Shown: positions 1 to 8,268 of the stretch, in pieces
How positions within the stretch are numbered: the first letter of the stretch is position 1
How the letters are laid out: each line of letters opens with the position of its first letter
Source: VXYK01 sp965221585
Lineage (GTDB): Bacteria > Actinomycetota > Acidimicrobiia > Acidimicrobiales > Aldehydirespiratoraceae
NCBI GenBank assembly: GCA_965221585.1
Contig: OZ244898.1
Span: 186,001 to 250,000 of the forward strand
DNA: 64,000 nucleotides
Direction: 5' to 3'
Position numbers and translations under genes: made by a program
Notes under the pieces: model-generated
Told to the model about the DNA's origin: nothing
The model's input: only the letters and a program-made list of their open reading frames with translations
The model's database searches: none

Positions 1-745
1 GTGCGTCGTCGGGGAGTTGGCTGATACGCACCAAGCGCTCGGGCAGGTCGCCGACATCGGCCCCGAGGTTCTTAAGGTCTTGCAGCGCTCGTTTCTCGTT
101 TAGGAACCAGATGCGGGATCTGGCGTAGAGCACCTGCAGCACGCATGAGATGAACCGAGACAGGGCCGACATCTCATAGCACGGATCTGAGCCGAAGTCG
201 GTGCGCTCGAGGATCTCAAGCTGGAATCCGGCCTCCCACAGGAACTTGTCGATGATGGCGCTGCGGAGCGGTTCGGGATAGGGCACGGCGAGGGTCTGCA
301 GGTTCTTCAGGGCGCCGCTCGGGTCGTGCAGCACTTGGTTGACTGCGACCTCGGCGAGCAGATGGAAGCTGTGGTATCCGGATGGATGGCCAACCTGGTA
401 GTGCGACGTGAACGTCCCCACGCGGGCCTCGTGAGCTTGCTGCGTTACGAATCCGAGTTCCCGGTAGAGGAGGTCGACCTTTGCCCCGTCGACCGTCAGC
501 CAAGCGCCGCCGTTGATCCACGGTCCCCATTCACCCGGAGCGACCACTGTGACCTCGGTGTTCGGGTCGGCGACACTGTGCACCCACTCCTTCACCACGG
601 CAAGGTCTATCGAGTCCTCGTAGTACACGGCCAGGTCATAGTCCGAAGACTCAATGTGCGTCCCCCGTGCCCGCGACCCACCCAACACAACCCCAACGAC
701 CCCATCCACACGCCCCAGCCGTCCAACACTCTCAGCGATCTCCAT
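1..745 (-). CDS. Nucleotidyltransferase-fold protein, 3' end cut by window edge
   Basis: Reading the minus strand from the ATG at 745 gives about 248 codons that are still open at position 1, so the C-terminus is missing. Near the N-terminus is a GGSRARG segment followed by SSDYDLAVYY. This is the GG[ST]-(x)-DxD signature of the pol-beta nucleotidyltransferase superfamily, in which the two aspartates bind metal. A later VDLLYREL segment supplies the usual third acidic residue. The remaining helical part resembles the C-terminal region of stand-alone antibiotic-resistance-like or DUF4037-like nucleotidyltransferases. The substrate cannot be told from sequence. Open frames on the plus strand here are shadows. 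Family placement is sure, specific function is not. Confidence 0.8.
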   Translation of the reverse strand, partial: MEIAESVGRLGRVDGVVGVVLGGSRARGTHIESSDYDLAVYYEDSIDLAVVKEWVHSVADPNTEVTVVAPGEWGPWINGGAWLTVDGAKVDLLYRELGFVTQQAHEARVGTFTSHYQVGHPSGYHSFHLLAEVAVNQVLHDPSGALKNLQTLAVPYPEPLRSAIIDKFLWEAGFQLEILERTDFGSDPCYEMSALSRFISCVLQVLYARSRIWFLNEKRALQDLKNLGADVGDLPERLVRISQLPDDA

Positions 746-868
746 CTGTCCATTGTCGCATTCCGGCGTTCCTTCCTCACCGAGTTAGGAGAGTTGGCGT
801 GACTGGTCGGGGTTCTTGTCGGACGGGCCGGGTTGGTGGCCTAGCAGGGACGTCCTTACGCTGAATTG

Positions 869-1702
869 ATGTTGTCTGGTTACGAAATCACCGAGCTTTG
901 GCGGTATCCGGTCAAGTCGATGGGGGGCGAAAGCCTCGACCGGGTCGATGTCGGCCCTGGAGGGGTTGAAGGTGATCGCAGGTGGGCACTGCGCAACACA
1001 GAAACGAACAAGATCATCAGCGCCAAACGGCCGAGACCCTACGGAAAGCTCCTTGAGTGGTCGGCCAGAACCGACGGCGGGGGTGTCGTTGTGACGTCGC
1101 CGGACGGCGATGAACATGTTGCGGGGGACCCTGAACTCGACGAAGCTCTGACGACTTCGTTCAGCGAACCGATCCGGCTGGTCGAAGTGGTGCAGGGTGA
1201 TGAGGAGACCTATGACAGCGAGTGGCCCGAGATCCCCGGAACTGCGCTGTCAGAGACCGAGATGGAACTCCAGATCGCGATGTTGACCGAGAAGCTGTCG
1301 TTTGTCGACCTCTCCGCGCTGCATATCGTCTTGAAGGAGTCGATGGACCACCTGAGCACGCTGGTCGACGGCGCCTCGGTCGCGGTGGAGCGTTTCCGAC
1401 CGAATCTGGTGGTGTCGTCAGGCGACGGTTCGGGCAGCGGTGAGTTCTCCGATCTGGCTTGGAAGGATGTTCCTGCGACTGCCGGCAGCGCCGGCCTCTT
1501 CGTTGCTGAAGCAGCCCCGAGATGCGTGATGACCACGCTGGCACAAGGCCGACACGAACGGTCCAAAGCGATACTCGGCGCGCTGGCCGCTCACGCCAAG
1601 AAAGAGACCGACTTCGGGGTCTACGCGTGTTTTGGGACCTACGCCGAGGTCACGCAGCCGGGTTCGATAGCCGTCGGCGACCGGTTCGCGCTCGGAGCTT
1701 GA
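869..1702 (+). CDS. MOSC domain-containing protein
   Basis: About 277 residues. The N-terminus (ITELWRYPVKSMGGESL, then GDRRWALRN) is the MOSC N-terminal beta-barrel signature. The C-terminal half contains RFRPNLVV and a PRCVMTT segment, which carries the conserved cysteine of MOSC domains (molybdenum cofactor sulfurase C-terminal family). Such proteins bind sulfur or molybdenum cofactor and are found in mARC-like reductases and YiiM/YcbX-like detoxifiers. A TTG lies directly before the ATG at 869; I prefer the ATG. The partner reductase is not visible nearby, so the exact substrate is unknown. Confidence 0.85.
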   Translation: MLSGYEITELWRYPVKSMGGESLDRVDVGPGGVEGDRRWALRNTETNKIISAKRPRPYGKLLEWSARTDGGGVVVTSPDGDEHVAGDPELDEALTTSFSEPIRLVEVVQGDEETYDSEWPEIPGTALSETEMELQIAMLTEKLSFVDLSALHIVLKESMDHLSTLVDGASVAVERFRPNLVVSSGDGSGSGEFSDLAWKDVPATAGSAGLFVAEAAPRCVMTTLAQGRHERSKAILGALAAHAKKETDFGVYACFGTYAEVTQPGSIAVGDRFALGA

Positions 1703-1757
1703 CCGGACCCGCGCCGCAAGCTGTCGGTGTACAGGAGCGCATTTGTCGATCTCCTCG

Positions 1758-1830
1758 AGCCCGAGACAGGAGTCGAACCTGCGACCTGCTGTTTACAAGA
1801 CAGCTGCTCTACCAACTGAGCTACTCGGGC
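1758..1830 (-). tRNA. tRNA-Thr (anticodon TGT)
   Basis: On the minus strand a complete cloverleaf can be folded. The acceptor GCCCGAG pairs with CTCGGGC, the D-arm contains AGCTCAGTTGGTAGAGC, the anticodon stem GCTGT/ACAGC encloses loop CTTGTAA with anticodon TGT, and the T-loop is GGTTCGACTCC. TGT reads ACA threonine codons. The CCA end is not encoded. It sits alone between the MOSC gene and the LytR_C gene. Confidence 0.95.
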
Positions 1831-1952
1831 GTTGCCTCAGCGTAAGGCTGTTTGCGCCGATCAGCGTCGAATTTTTTGCTGCGGTTCCCATTGCGCGCCG
1901 TGATCTGGCAAGCTAAGGCATACTTGGCACTCAGCTACGAGGAGCAAAGCCG

Positions 1953-2567
1953 ATGACATCACCCGGGCGTTACGCCGCATCTGACAACTCGTTCACAAGG
2001 TCGACGGCGACCGCCGCCGCTAGGGGCGGGATACTGATCGTCATAGCCATCGTCATCGGAGTGTTGTTGCTGTGGCAGGGATTCGATGGAGACGACACGG
2101 TCGCGACCGGTGACGACGACACCGACGAGACTGCCGACGACGGCGACGAAGAGGAAACTCCCACCACCACCGCTCGCGAAACCGAGGACGTGCCAGACGA
2201 GACGACTTCAACCACGACCACTGCCGCTCCTGTCGTCGTCGATCCGCCGAACTCGGTCAAGGTCGCGGTCCTCAACGGACGTGGTGAGACTGGCTTGGCC
2301 GGATCGCGCTCGGATCACCTCAAGACCGCCGGGTACGTGTCGATCGCGGCCAACGCCGACACGAGCGACAAGGAGTTCAGCCGGGTCTATTACACACCCG
2401 GATACGCGGATGAGGCCGAGCTCGTCGCAGTGGCTCTGAACGGATCGCCCTCCGTCATCGAGGCGGCACCCGCTGATCCGCTCACCCTGGTGTCTGAGAC
2501 GTACCGTGAAGCCACCACCGACTACCACATCTATGTGGTGCTCGGAGCGGACGCCGTTCTCGGCTGA
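1953..2567 (+). CDS. Membrane-anchored LytR C-terminal domain protein
   Basis: 204 residues. A short basic N-terminus is followed by one membrane segment (about residues 28-43, IVIAIVIGVLLLW). A low-complexity Asp/Glu/Thr linker (about 45-95) comes next, then a LytR_C-like domain starting VKVAVLNGRGETGLAG. The VxVLNG motif is typical of the LytR_C (PF13399) domain, found at the C-terminus of LytR-CpsA-Psr cell-wall ligases or alone in Actinobacteria. Expected location is the outside of the cytoplasmic membrane, in cell-envelope biogenesis. A GAGGAGC ribosome-binding site precedes the ATG. No catalytic LCP domain is present. Confidence 0.8.
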   Translation: MTSPGRYAASDNSFTRSTATAAARGGILIVIAIVIGVLLLWQGFDGDDTVATGDDDTDETADDGDEEETPTTTARETEDVPDETTSTTTTAAPVVVDPPNSVKVAVLNGRGETGLAGSRSDHLKTAGYVSIAANADTSDKEFSRVYYTPGYADEAELVAVALNGSPSVIEAAPADPLTLVSETYREATTDYHIYVVLGADAVLG

Positions 2568-2660
2568 GCTCGGCTGACCCGGGCGAATCCAGACACGACT
2601 CGCTGACCGGCGGAATCCGCCGGACAACGCGCCCGGATCGACGATGGGTCAAACTGGGTC

Positions 2661-3656
2661 GTGCGCGTTCTTGCCTGCCCCGACAAGTTCCGCGGAACCG
2701 CGAGCGCCGAAGAGGTAGCTGCCGCAATAGCCGCAGCGGCCACAGAACAAGGCTGGAACTGTGTCGCCCAACCCATGGCTGACGGTGGCGAAGGCACCCT
2801 CGAAGCGTTCGGTGGTGCGAACCGAACAACCGCGGTCACGGGACCTGACCGTTCAGTCGTGCAAGCCGAATGGCGTCTCGACGGCGCACTGGCGGTAGTC
2901 GAGATGGCCCGGGCATCGGGGTTGAGTCTGGTGGGCGGTTCGGATGGCAACGATGCGGTCCAAGCCACCAGCGCGGGCACCGGCGAGCTGATCTCGACAG
3001 CCGCCGACTGCGGGGCGACCAGGATCATTGTCGGGTTGGGAGGATCGGCGACGACCGACGGCGGATTGGGCGCACTGGAGGCGATGGCACCGCTTGCTCG
3101 CTATCGAGGCGTCGATATCGAGGTCGCGGCCGATGTGCGGACCAAGTTCCTTGACGCGGCGGCCGTGTTCGGTCCGCAGAAGGGGGCATCTACCGCGGAG
3201 GTCGCGTTGCTGGCCGGACGCCTCGCCAGGTTGGCTCAGGTCTATGAATCCGAACACGGGGTGGACGTCACCGATGTGCCCAGAAGCGGAGCAGCGGGTG
3301 GGCTGGGTGGAGGGCTCCTAGCGATTGGCGCAGAGCTCTGCGACGGATTCGAGTTGATCGCTGACTCAGTGGGCCTCTACGAGCAGATCGAGGACGCTGA
3401 CCTGGTGATCACCGGAGAGGGTCGCCTCGATGCCACATCGTTCGAAGGCAAGGTCGTGGGCGGTGTGGTGGAACTGGCACGCCATGCCGAGGTGCCCGTG
3501 ATGGCCATCGTGGGGCGGGCGACCGACGATGTCGCCGGGATGATCCCGACAGTGGACCTGACAGCGACCTACGGCTCCGAACGCGCACTGAACGACACGC
3601 TCGGCTGCGTTCGAACGGCAGCGCGCGATTGGCTCAGCGCTTGCCCTTCGCGCTGA
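2661..3656 (+). CDS. glxK: Glycerate kinase (GlxK/GarK family)
   Basis: 331 residues from a GTG start. The N-terminus VLACPDKFRGTASA is the family signature (D-K-F-[KR]-G-[ST]). Further motifs are MADGGEGT, GLGGSATTDGG, GAAGGLGGG and the C-terminal DLVITGEGRLDATSFEGKV, all in the order expected for class II glycerate kinases. These use ATP to phosphorylate D-glycerate in the cytosol, mostly to 2-phosphoglycerate, feeding glycolysis. Length is slightly below the usual 370-380 but all motifs are present. The 3' end overlaps the convergent small membrane protein gene by 23 bp. Confidence 0.92.
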   Translation: MRVLACPDKFRGTASAEEVAAAIAAAATEQGWNCVAQPMADGGEGTLEAFGGANRTTAVTGPDRSVVQAEWRLDGALAVVEMARASGLSLVGGSDGNDAVQATSAGTGELISTAADCGATRIIVGLGGSATTDGGLGALEAMAPLARYRGVDIEVAADVRTKFLDAAAVFGPQKGASTAEVALLAGRLARLAQVYESEHGVDVTDVPRSGAAGGLGGGLLAIGAELCDGFELIADSVGLYEQIEDADLVITGEGRLDATSFEGKVVGGVVELARHAEVPVMAIVGRATDDVAGMIPTVDLTATYGSERALNDTLGCVRTAARDWLSACPSR

Positions 3657-3828
3657 CGACCCAACTGCCGACAGCCACGATGATCACCACGAACAGACCG
3701 AACTTCAGGATCCCCGCGAGCGAACCGACCACCCACTGGACGAGCGTGACCGCGCCGAAAACCGCCAGCGCCGCGATCACGACAACCGCAGGGAAAGACA
3801 TCCGACCCGCTTTAGTCGATTTGCTCAT
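3634..3828 (-). CDS. Small two-helix membrane protein, unknown function
   Basis: 64 residues from the ATG at 3828, which is inside a longer open frame. I chose this start because the residues before it look non-coding and the rest is compact. The start is basic (MSKSTKAGR), then come two hydrophobic helices (about 13-33 and 37-58, the latter GILKFGLFVVIIVAVGSWVV), then a basic tail SAKGKR. This is a typical small actinobacterial membrane protein. It is convergent with glycerate kinase, overlapping it by 23 bp, and divergent from the MoaD-like gene. No family recognised. Confidence 0.6.
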   Translation of the reverse strand: MSKSTKAGRMSFPAVVVIAALAVFGAVTLVQWVVGSLAGILKFGLFVVIIVAVGSWVVSAKGKR

Positions 3829-3966
3829 GTTCCCAGCGTACTTCAACGATGCTCGAAGCGCCCTGCGCGCGCAATCAGAATCAATTCCCGATAGCCTCGG
3901 TCGGGAATTCGCCTCGGGTTTGCCGACACCCCGAGAAATGCCTAGTTGCAAGGAAAAGACAACACC

Positions 3967-4242
3967 ATGAGCGTCACCGTTCGAGTCCCAGCCACGCTGC
4001 GAGCCCTGACCGCGGGCGAATCGGAGATCTCGGTTGAAGGTGACACCGTCGCCACGGTGCTTGACAGCCTCGAGAGCTCGCATCCGGGATTCAAGGAGCG
4101 CATCCTCGACGATGCCGGCGAGCTGCGCCGGTTCGTGAACTTGTTCGTCAGCGACGACGATGTCCGGTTCCTAGACGGGCTCTCCACCGCGGTGCCGGCG
4201 GGAGAAACGCTGAGCATCGTGCCTGCCGTCGCAGGCGGATAA
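3967..4242 (+). CDS. MoaD/ThiS-family ubiquitin-like sulfur carrier
   Basis: 91 residues of a beta-grasp ubiquitin-like protein ending in Gly-Gly (VPAVAGG). That terminal pair is what is adenylated and thiocarboxylated in MoaD, ThiS and CysO carriers. Typical features are VRVPATLRALT near the start, DTVATVLDSLESSHPGF in the middle and LSIVPAVAGG at the end. This kind of protein (MoaD/CysO-like) delivers sulfur for molybdopterin, thiamine or cysteine synthesis. The ATG at 3967 has an AAGGAAAAG site upstream. No E1-like MoeB, CysM or MoaE gene is adjacent, so the pathway is open. Confidence 0.85.
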   Translation: MSVTVRVPATLRALTAGESEISVEGDTVATVLDSLESSHPGFKERILDDAGELRRFVNLFVSDDDVRFLDGLSTAVPAGETLSIVPAVAGG

Positions 4243-4286
4243 ATCGCCGCTGCGGTAGTTGCGATTTCGGCGTCCCCCAGATTGAA

Positions 4287-4313
4287 TTAGCACTCGCGGC
4301 ATGAGAGTGCCAG
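4287..4313. promoter_or_regulatory. CIRCE-like operator (HrcA site) upstream of groEL
   Basis: TTAGCACTC, a 9-nt spacer, then GAGTGCCAG. The left arm matches the CIRCE consensus TTAGCACTC exactly. The right arm matches GAGTGC of GAGTGCTAA and then diverges. It lies about 40 bp before the groEL start, the normal position for HrcA repression of chaperonin genes. hrcA itself is not in the window. Confidence 0.85.
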
Positions 4314-4353
4314 CGACGTTTATCTGTCTGCCAGCAACGAATCTGGAGGAACT

Positions 4354-5973
4354 GTGGCCAAGACCATTCAATTCGACGAACAAGCCCGGCGTGCGCTCGA
4401 AGCGGGGATGAACCAGCTCGCCGACGCAGTCCGAGTGACCCTCGGCCCCAAGGGCCGCAACGTGGTACTCGAAAAGAAATGGGGAGCCCCCACAATCACC
4501 AACGACGGCGTCTCGATCGCCAAGGAGATCGAGCTCGAAGACCCCAACGAACGCATCGGGGCCGAGCTGGTCAAAGAAGTCGCCAAGAAGACCGACGATG
4601 TAGCAGGCGACGGAACCACCACAGCCACCGTGCTCGCCTGGTCGATGGTCCGCGAAGGTCTGCGCAACGTCGCCGCGGGCGCCAACCCGATGTCTGTGAA
4701 GCGCGGAATCGAACAGGCAGTCGAGATCGCAGTCGCTTCCATCGCCGAGAACGCCCACGACGTGTCCGACGACAAGGACCAGATCGCCAACGTCGCCGCC
4801 ATCTCCTCGGCCGACCCGGAGATCGGCTCCACGATCGCCGATGCCATCGACAGTGTCGGCAAGGACGGAGTGATCACGGTCGAAGAGGGCCAGACGTTCG
4901 GCCTCGATCTCGACTTCGTCGAAGGCATGCGCTTCGACAAGGGCTACATCTCCCCCTACAGCGTCACCGACACCGAGCGCATGGAAGCCGTGCTCGACAA
5001 CCCCTACATCCTCCTGGTCGGCTCGAAGATTTCCGCAGTACGGGATCTCGTGCCGGTGCTCGAGAAGGTGATGCAGTCGAGCCGTCCGCTGCTGATCATC
5101 GCAGAAGACGTCGAGGGCGAGGCCCTCGCCACGCTCGTGGTCAACAAGATCCGCGGCACCTTCACCTCCGTCTCGGTCAAGGCCCCCGGATTCGGTGAAC
5201 GCCGCAAAGCCATGCTCCAAGACATCGCCATCCTCACGGGCGGCCAGGTCGTCTCCGAGGAAGTCGGCCTCAAGCTTGAGGGCGTGACCCTCGACATGCT
5301 CGGCGAGGCACGCAAGATCGTGGTCACCAAGGACGAAACCACGGTCATCGAAGGTGCCGGTGACGCCGCTGATGTGGCAGGTCGGATCAACCAGATCCAG
5401 GCAGAGATCGAGAACACAGACTCCGACTACGACCGCGAGAAACTCCAGGAGCGCCGCGCCAAGCTCTCCGGCGGCGTGGCGGTGCTCAAAGTCGGTGCAG
5501 CCACCGAGGTTGAACTCAAAGAGAAGAAGCACCGCATCGAGGACGCGGTATCAACCACCAAGGCCGCCATCGAAGAGGGTGTCGTCGCCGGCGGTGGGAC
5601 AACCTTGATCCGTGCCCAGGCTGCGGTACGCGACGCCATCGACGGCATCTCCGATCCTGACGAGCAGGTAGGTGCCCGCATCGTGGCCAAGGCCCTGGAA
5701 GGTCCGCTCCACCAGATCGCGGTCAACGCCGGGATGGAAGGCGGAGTCATCGTGGAGAAGGTGCGCAACCTTGAAGGTTCCACCGGCCTCGACGCCGACA
5801 GCGGCGAATACGTCGACCTGATCGCTGCGGGCATCATCGACGCTGCCAAGGTGACCCGTTCAGCGCTGCAGAACGCTGGTTCGATCGCTGCCCTCTTCCT
5901 CACCACAGAGGCCGTCATTGCCGACGCCCCGGAGGATTCTGCCGCCCCCGCAATGCCTGACATGGATTTCTGA
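4354..5973 (+). CDS. groL: 60 kDa chaperonin GroEL
   Basis: 539 residues, full length for GroEL. Hallmarks in order: VTLGPKGRNVVLEKKWG, the ATP-binding VAGDGTTTATVLA, GFGERRKAMLQDIA, ATEVELKEKKHRIEDA and GVVAGGGTTLI. The protein forms the tetradecameric folding chamber. The tail ends APAMPDMDF, with no long GGM repeat and no His-rich end. This resembles the housekeeping GroEL2 type of Actinobacteria rather than the His-tailed GroEL1. The start is GTG with GGAGG upstream (ctggaggaact). groES is not adjacent, so this is a solo copy under a CIRCE-like site; another groESL locus may exist. Confidence 0.97.
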   Translation: MAKTIQFDEQARRALEAGMNQLADAVRVTLGPKGRNVVLEKKWGAPTITNDGVSIAKEIELEDPNERIGAELVKEVAKKTDDVAGDGTTTATVLAWSMVREGLRNVAAGANPMSVKRGIEQAVEIAVASIAENAHDVSDDKDQIANVAAISSADPEIGSTIADAIDSVGKDGVITVEEGQTFGLDLDFVEGMRFDKGYISPYSVTDTERMEAVLDNPYILLVGSKISAVRDLVPVLEKVMQSSRPLLIIAEDVEGEALATLVVNKIRGTFTSVSVKAPGFGERRKAMLQDIAILTGGQVVSEEVGLKLEGVTLDMLGEARKIVVTKDETTVIEGAGDAADVAGRINQIQAEIENTDSDYDREKLQERRAKLSGGVAVLKVGAATEVELKEKKHRIEDAVSTTKAAIEEGVVAGGGTTLIRAQAAVRDAIDGISDPDEQVGARIVAKALEGPLHQIAVNAGMEGGVIVEKVRNLEGSTGLDADSGEYVDLIAAGIIDAAKVTRSALQNAGSIAALFLTTEAVIADAPEDSAAPAMPDMDF

Positions 5974-6037
5974 GCTTGCTCGGAAATCCCCGGCGGCAGA
6001 GCTTTCGATCCCCGACCCCGGGGATAAGTTGTAGCCG

Positions 6038-6547
6038 ATGAGCGGAGCTGAACTGCATTCCGCTTGCGAAGCGCTGGCCCCGCTGGTCGGTGTTTGGCGA
6101 GGTACTGGGGACGGTCACTACCCGACCGTCCCCGACTTCTCCTACCTCGAGGACCTGGAGTTCTCCCACATCGGCAAGCCGTTCCTGGCCATGACCCAGC
6201 GCACCCGCGACCCGCACAGCGACGCACCCCTGCACTCCGAGGTCGGCTATCTCCGGCCGCAGCCCCGATCGGCCATGGAGCTGGTGCTCACCCAACCGAC
6301 CGGGGTGGTGGAGATCCATGTCGGCTCGGTCACAGAAACCGGTGGATCGCTGGTCGTCGATCTGCGCACCGAACGGGTGGAGGGGACACGCACGGCCAAA
6401 CCCATAACCGAGGTCCGGCGCCGTCTCGAGGTCAAAGGAGACAAGCTGATATCGGAGATGTGGATGGCTGCCATGGGCCAGCCGCTCACGCATCATCTGC
6501 GAGCCGAACTGACCCGAGTCGATGATCGCCGAGGAGCCTGGGTCTGA
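6038..6547 (+). CDS. Nitrobindin-like heme-binding beta-barrel protein (THAP4 C-terminal family)
   Basis: 169 residues. The segment LVGVWRGTGDGHYPTV contains GxWxGxG, the signature of the nitrobindin/FABP-like family (PF08768; e.g. M. tuberculosis Rv2717c). The later segments IGKPFLAMTQRT and HSEVGYLRP are also typical. A C-terminal histidine (in LTHHLRAEL) is the candidate proximal heme ligand. Family members bind ferric heme and interact with nitric oxide or peroxynitrite. The gene follows groEL on the same strand after 64 bp, a gap that contains a small GC hairpin (6008-6025). Confidence 0.85.
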   Translation: MSGAELHSACEALAPLVGVWRGTGDGHYPTVPDFSYLEDLEFSHIGKPFLAMTQRTRDPHSDAPLHSEVGYLRPQPRSAMELVLTQPTGVVEIHVGSVTETGGSLVVDLRTERVEGTRTAKPITEVRRRLEVKGDKLISEMWMAAMGQPLTHHLRAELTRVDDRRGAWV

Positions 6548-6638
6548 GCTGTCCGGTTCGTGCGAACAGACCCACCGCACGACGGCGTCGATCAGGTTCT
6601 CTGCTGGTGGGTGGCAGAGCGGTCGGTAGTGTGGAGCC

Positions 6639-7436
6639 GTGAGTCTTCGCTCGCGTAGTCAGCAACGACTGGTCAGGCCGTGGTCGCCTCAACAGCCAAG
6701 CAGCGGGCGGTCGAACGCGGAGTTGGCCACCGAGGAGCCGATGGCGATCGAGCTTGACGGCGTTCGAGTGGCGACGACCATGCGCACCCCTGGACATGAC
6801 TTCGAGTTGGCTGCAGGGTTCTGCCATACCGAGGGCTTGCTCGACGGCCACCCTGTGCTGACCGTCAAGTACTGCGAGACGGATTCTGCGCTGGCCACAG
6901 AGTTCAATGTCGTGAGCGTCTCCACGGGCGGTGCAGCACCCGTTCCCACCCCTCGGCTCACCGCCACGACCTCGTCATGCGGGTTCTGCGGAACCGACGA
7001 GATCGACCAGATCGCCGCGAAGCTCGATCCCGTCACAGGGCCGGCGCTGGATTGGCAGGTTCTGGCGGGCGCTCCCGAGGCGATGCTCACGGAACAGACT
7101 CTGTTCACCGAGACGGGCGCGGTCCACGCCGCAGGCGTTGTACACCGAGACGGGACCGTCAGCACGACCCGTGAGGATGTCGGTCGACACAACGCTGTCG
7201 ACAAGATGGTCGGCCGTCTGCTCTTCGACAAGCAGATTCCGGCTCATGGCTTGGCGGTCGTAGTGAGCGGCAGGGCCAGTTTCGAACTGGTTCACAAGGC
7301 CTGGGCTGCGGGCTTTCGAGCCCTGGTCTCGGTGAGCGCCCCAACAGCATTGGCCGTTGCCACAGCGGAGAGAGCCGGCATGCAACTGGCAGGTTTCGCC
7401 CGAGGCGGATCCCTCACCGTCTACGTCGACGCGTGA
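6639..7436 (+). CDS. fdhD: FdhD, sulfurtransferase required for formate dehydrogenase
   Basis: 265 residues from a GTG start. It contains ELATEEPMAIELDGV, TPGHDFELAAGFCHTEGL, the catalytic CxxC as TSSCGFCGTD, FTETGAVHAAG, and REDVGRHNAVDKMVG near the C-terminus, all conserved FdhD motifs. FdhD passes sulfur from a cysteine desulfurase to the bis-MGD molybdenum cofactor of formate dehydrogenase, making the enzyme active. No fdh structural genes are near, so it acts in trans. Many formate dehydrogenases are selenoproteins, which fits with the selenoprotein gene at 57.6 kb, but that link is inference. Confidence 0.95.
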   Translation: MSLRSRSQQRLVRPWSPQQPSSGRSNAELATEEPMAIELDGVRVATTMRTPGHDFELAAGFCHTEGLLDGHPVLTVKYCETDSALATEFNVVSVSTGGAAPVPTPRLTATTSSCGFCGTDEIDQIAAKLDPVTGPALDWQVLAGAPEAMLTEQTLFTETGAVHAAGVVHRDGTVSTTREDVGRHNAVDKMVGRLLFDKQIPAHGLAVVVSGRASFELVHKAWAAGFRALVSVSAPTALAVATAERAGMQLAGFARGGSLTVYVDA

Positions 7437-7464
7437 CCAGGCACCTCGGTGCGGTCGACCGCAG

Positions 7465-8211
7465 CTACGACGCGATCGGTTGAAACTCTGGACCCGAGAA
7501 GATCTCGTAACCGTCGGGCCAAGGACAAGTCAGTCTGCAGATGAGACGCATATATGGTGCGACTTCGGGCGGGTTGACGTGCTCTACGGTGACACTCAAA
7601 GTGTCCTGACCGTTGAGTTCGCGGAGTTCGTGGACGGGGTCGATCAGGTAATTCGGAACCCAACCGACCGGGTCGCCGTGCTGAGAGTCGATGTGGATTG
7701 CCAGCGGGTTCACTTCATTTTGGTGGTCATCGACCAGAATGAGGGGATCTCGCTGTTGTAGCCGCTCGACCGCTTCCGAGGCCCCAGGCCGGTATTGAAT
7801 GCCTCGGGCAAAGAACAAGGTGGTGAGGTCACCGTCGTCGGTAAGACGCGGTGGAGCGAACACCTCAATGCGGTCTGTCAGCTTCCGGCCCTCGTTGCGG
7901 GCCATCACCTCGAAGGGATCGGTCTCCACATCCAGCCCCAGTTTTTCGACGTACTCGGCGTAGTCCGGGCGTTGACGAGGCATCTGCCGTTTGCGAAACA
8001 CCGGGAACAACTCATCGCTCACATAGGTTTGGTAGAGGTCCGGCAACCCTGGCAGCGATGGGAAGCCTTCAGCTTTCAGACCTTCAGCGGCTTTGAGGTA
8101 GACGAACCGATATGTCCGGGACTGTTCGTTGCCGCGTTGCGAGAGAAGGCCCACGGGGTGGATCAAACCCCCGGGATGGCGCCAAGTCACGTACAGGTGG
8201 TTCTCATTCAT
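7465..8211 (-). CDS. HIRAN-domain protein with HipA N-subdomain-like N-terminus
   Basis: 248 residues. The N-terminus (LYVTWRHP, HPVGLLS, TYRFVYL, then DELFPVFRKRQM) resembles the small N-terminal subdomain of HipA kinases, also encoded alone as HipS. The C-terminal part (about 130-235) has the features of a HIRAN domain: LILVDDHQNEVNPLAIHI, then VGWVPNYL. HIRAN domains bind DNA ends or single-stranded DNA in helicases such as HLTF. The gene follows the HipA-like kinase gene by 57 bp on the same strand, so the two probably form a pair. A modulator or antitoxin role for the kinase is inference. The ATG at 8211 is the only good start. Confidence 0.65.
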   Translation of the reverse strand: MNENHLYVTWRHPGGLIHPVGLLSQRGNEQSRTYRFVYLKAAEGLKAEGFPSLPGLPDLYQTYVSDELFPVFRKRQMPRQRPDYAEYVEKLGLDVETDPFEVMARNEGRKLTDRIEVFAPPRLTDDGDLTTLFFARGIQYRPGASEAVERLQQRDPLILVDDHQNEVNPLAIHIDSQHGDPVGWVPNYLIDPVHELRELNGQDTLSVTVEHVNPPEVAPYMRLICRLTCPWPDGYEIFSGPEFQPIAS

Positions 8212-8268
8212 GCGATTCGACCTTACTGACCGGGTATGACAGGACGAACAAGTCGAGTCTAACCGGTT

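Noticed and set aside
326..802. Plus-strand open frame of 158 codons at the left edge
   Set aside because: The minus strand encodes a nucleotidyltransferase with GGS and DxD motifs through the same bases; the plus frame has no family features.
4171..5532. 453-codon minus-strand open frame inside groEL
   Set aside because: Shadow frame of the high-GC groEL gene; groEL motifs and codon pattern are decisive.
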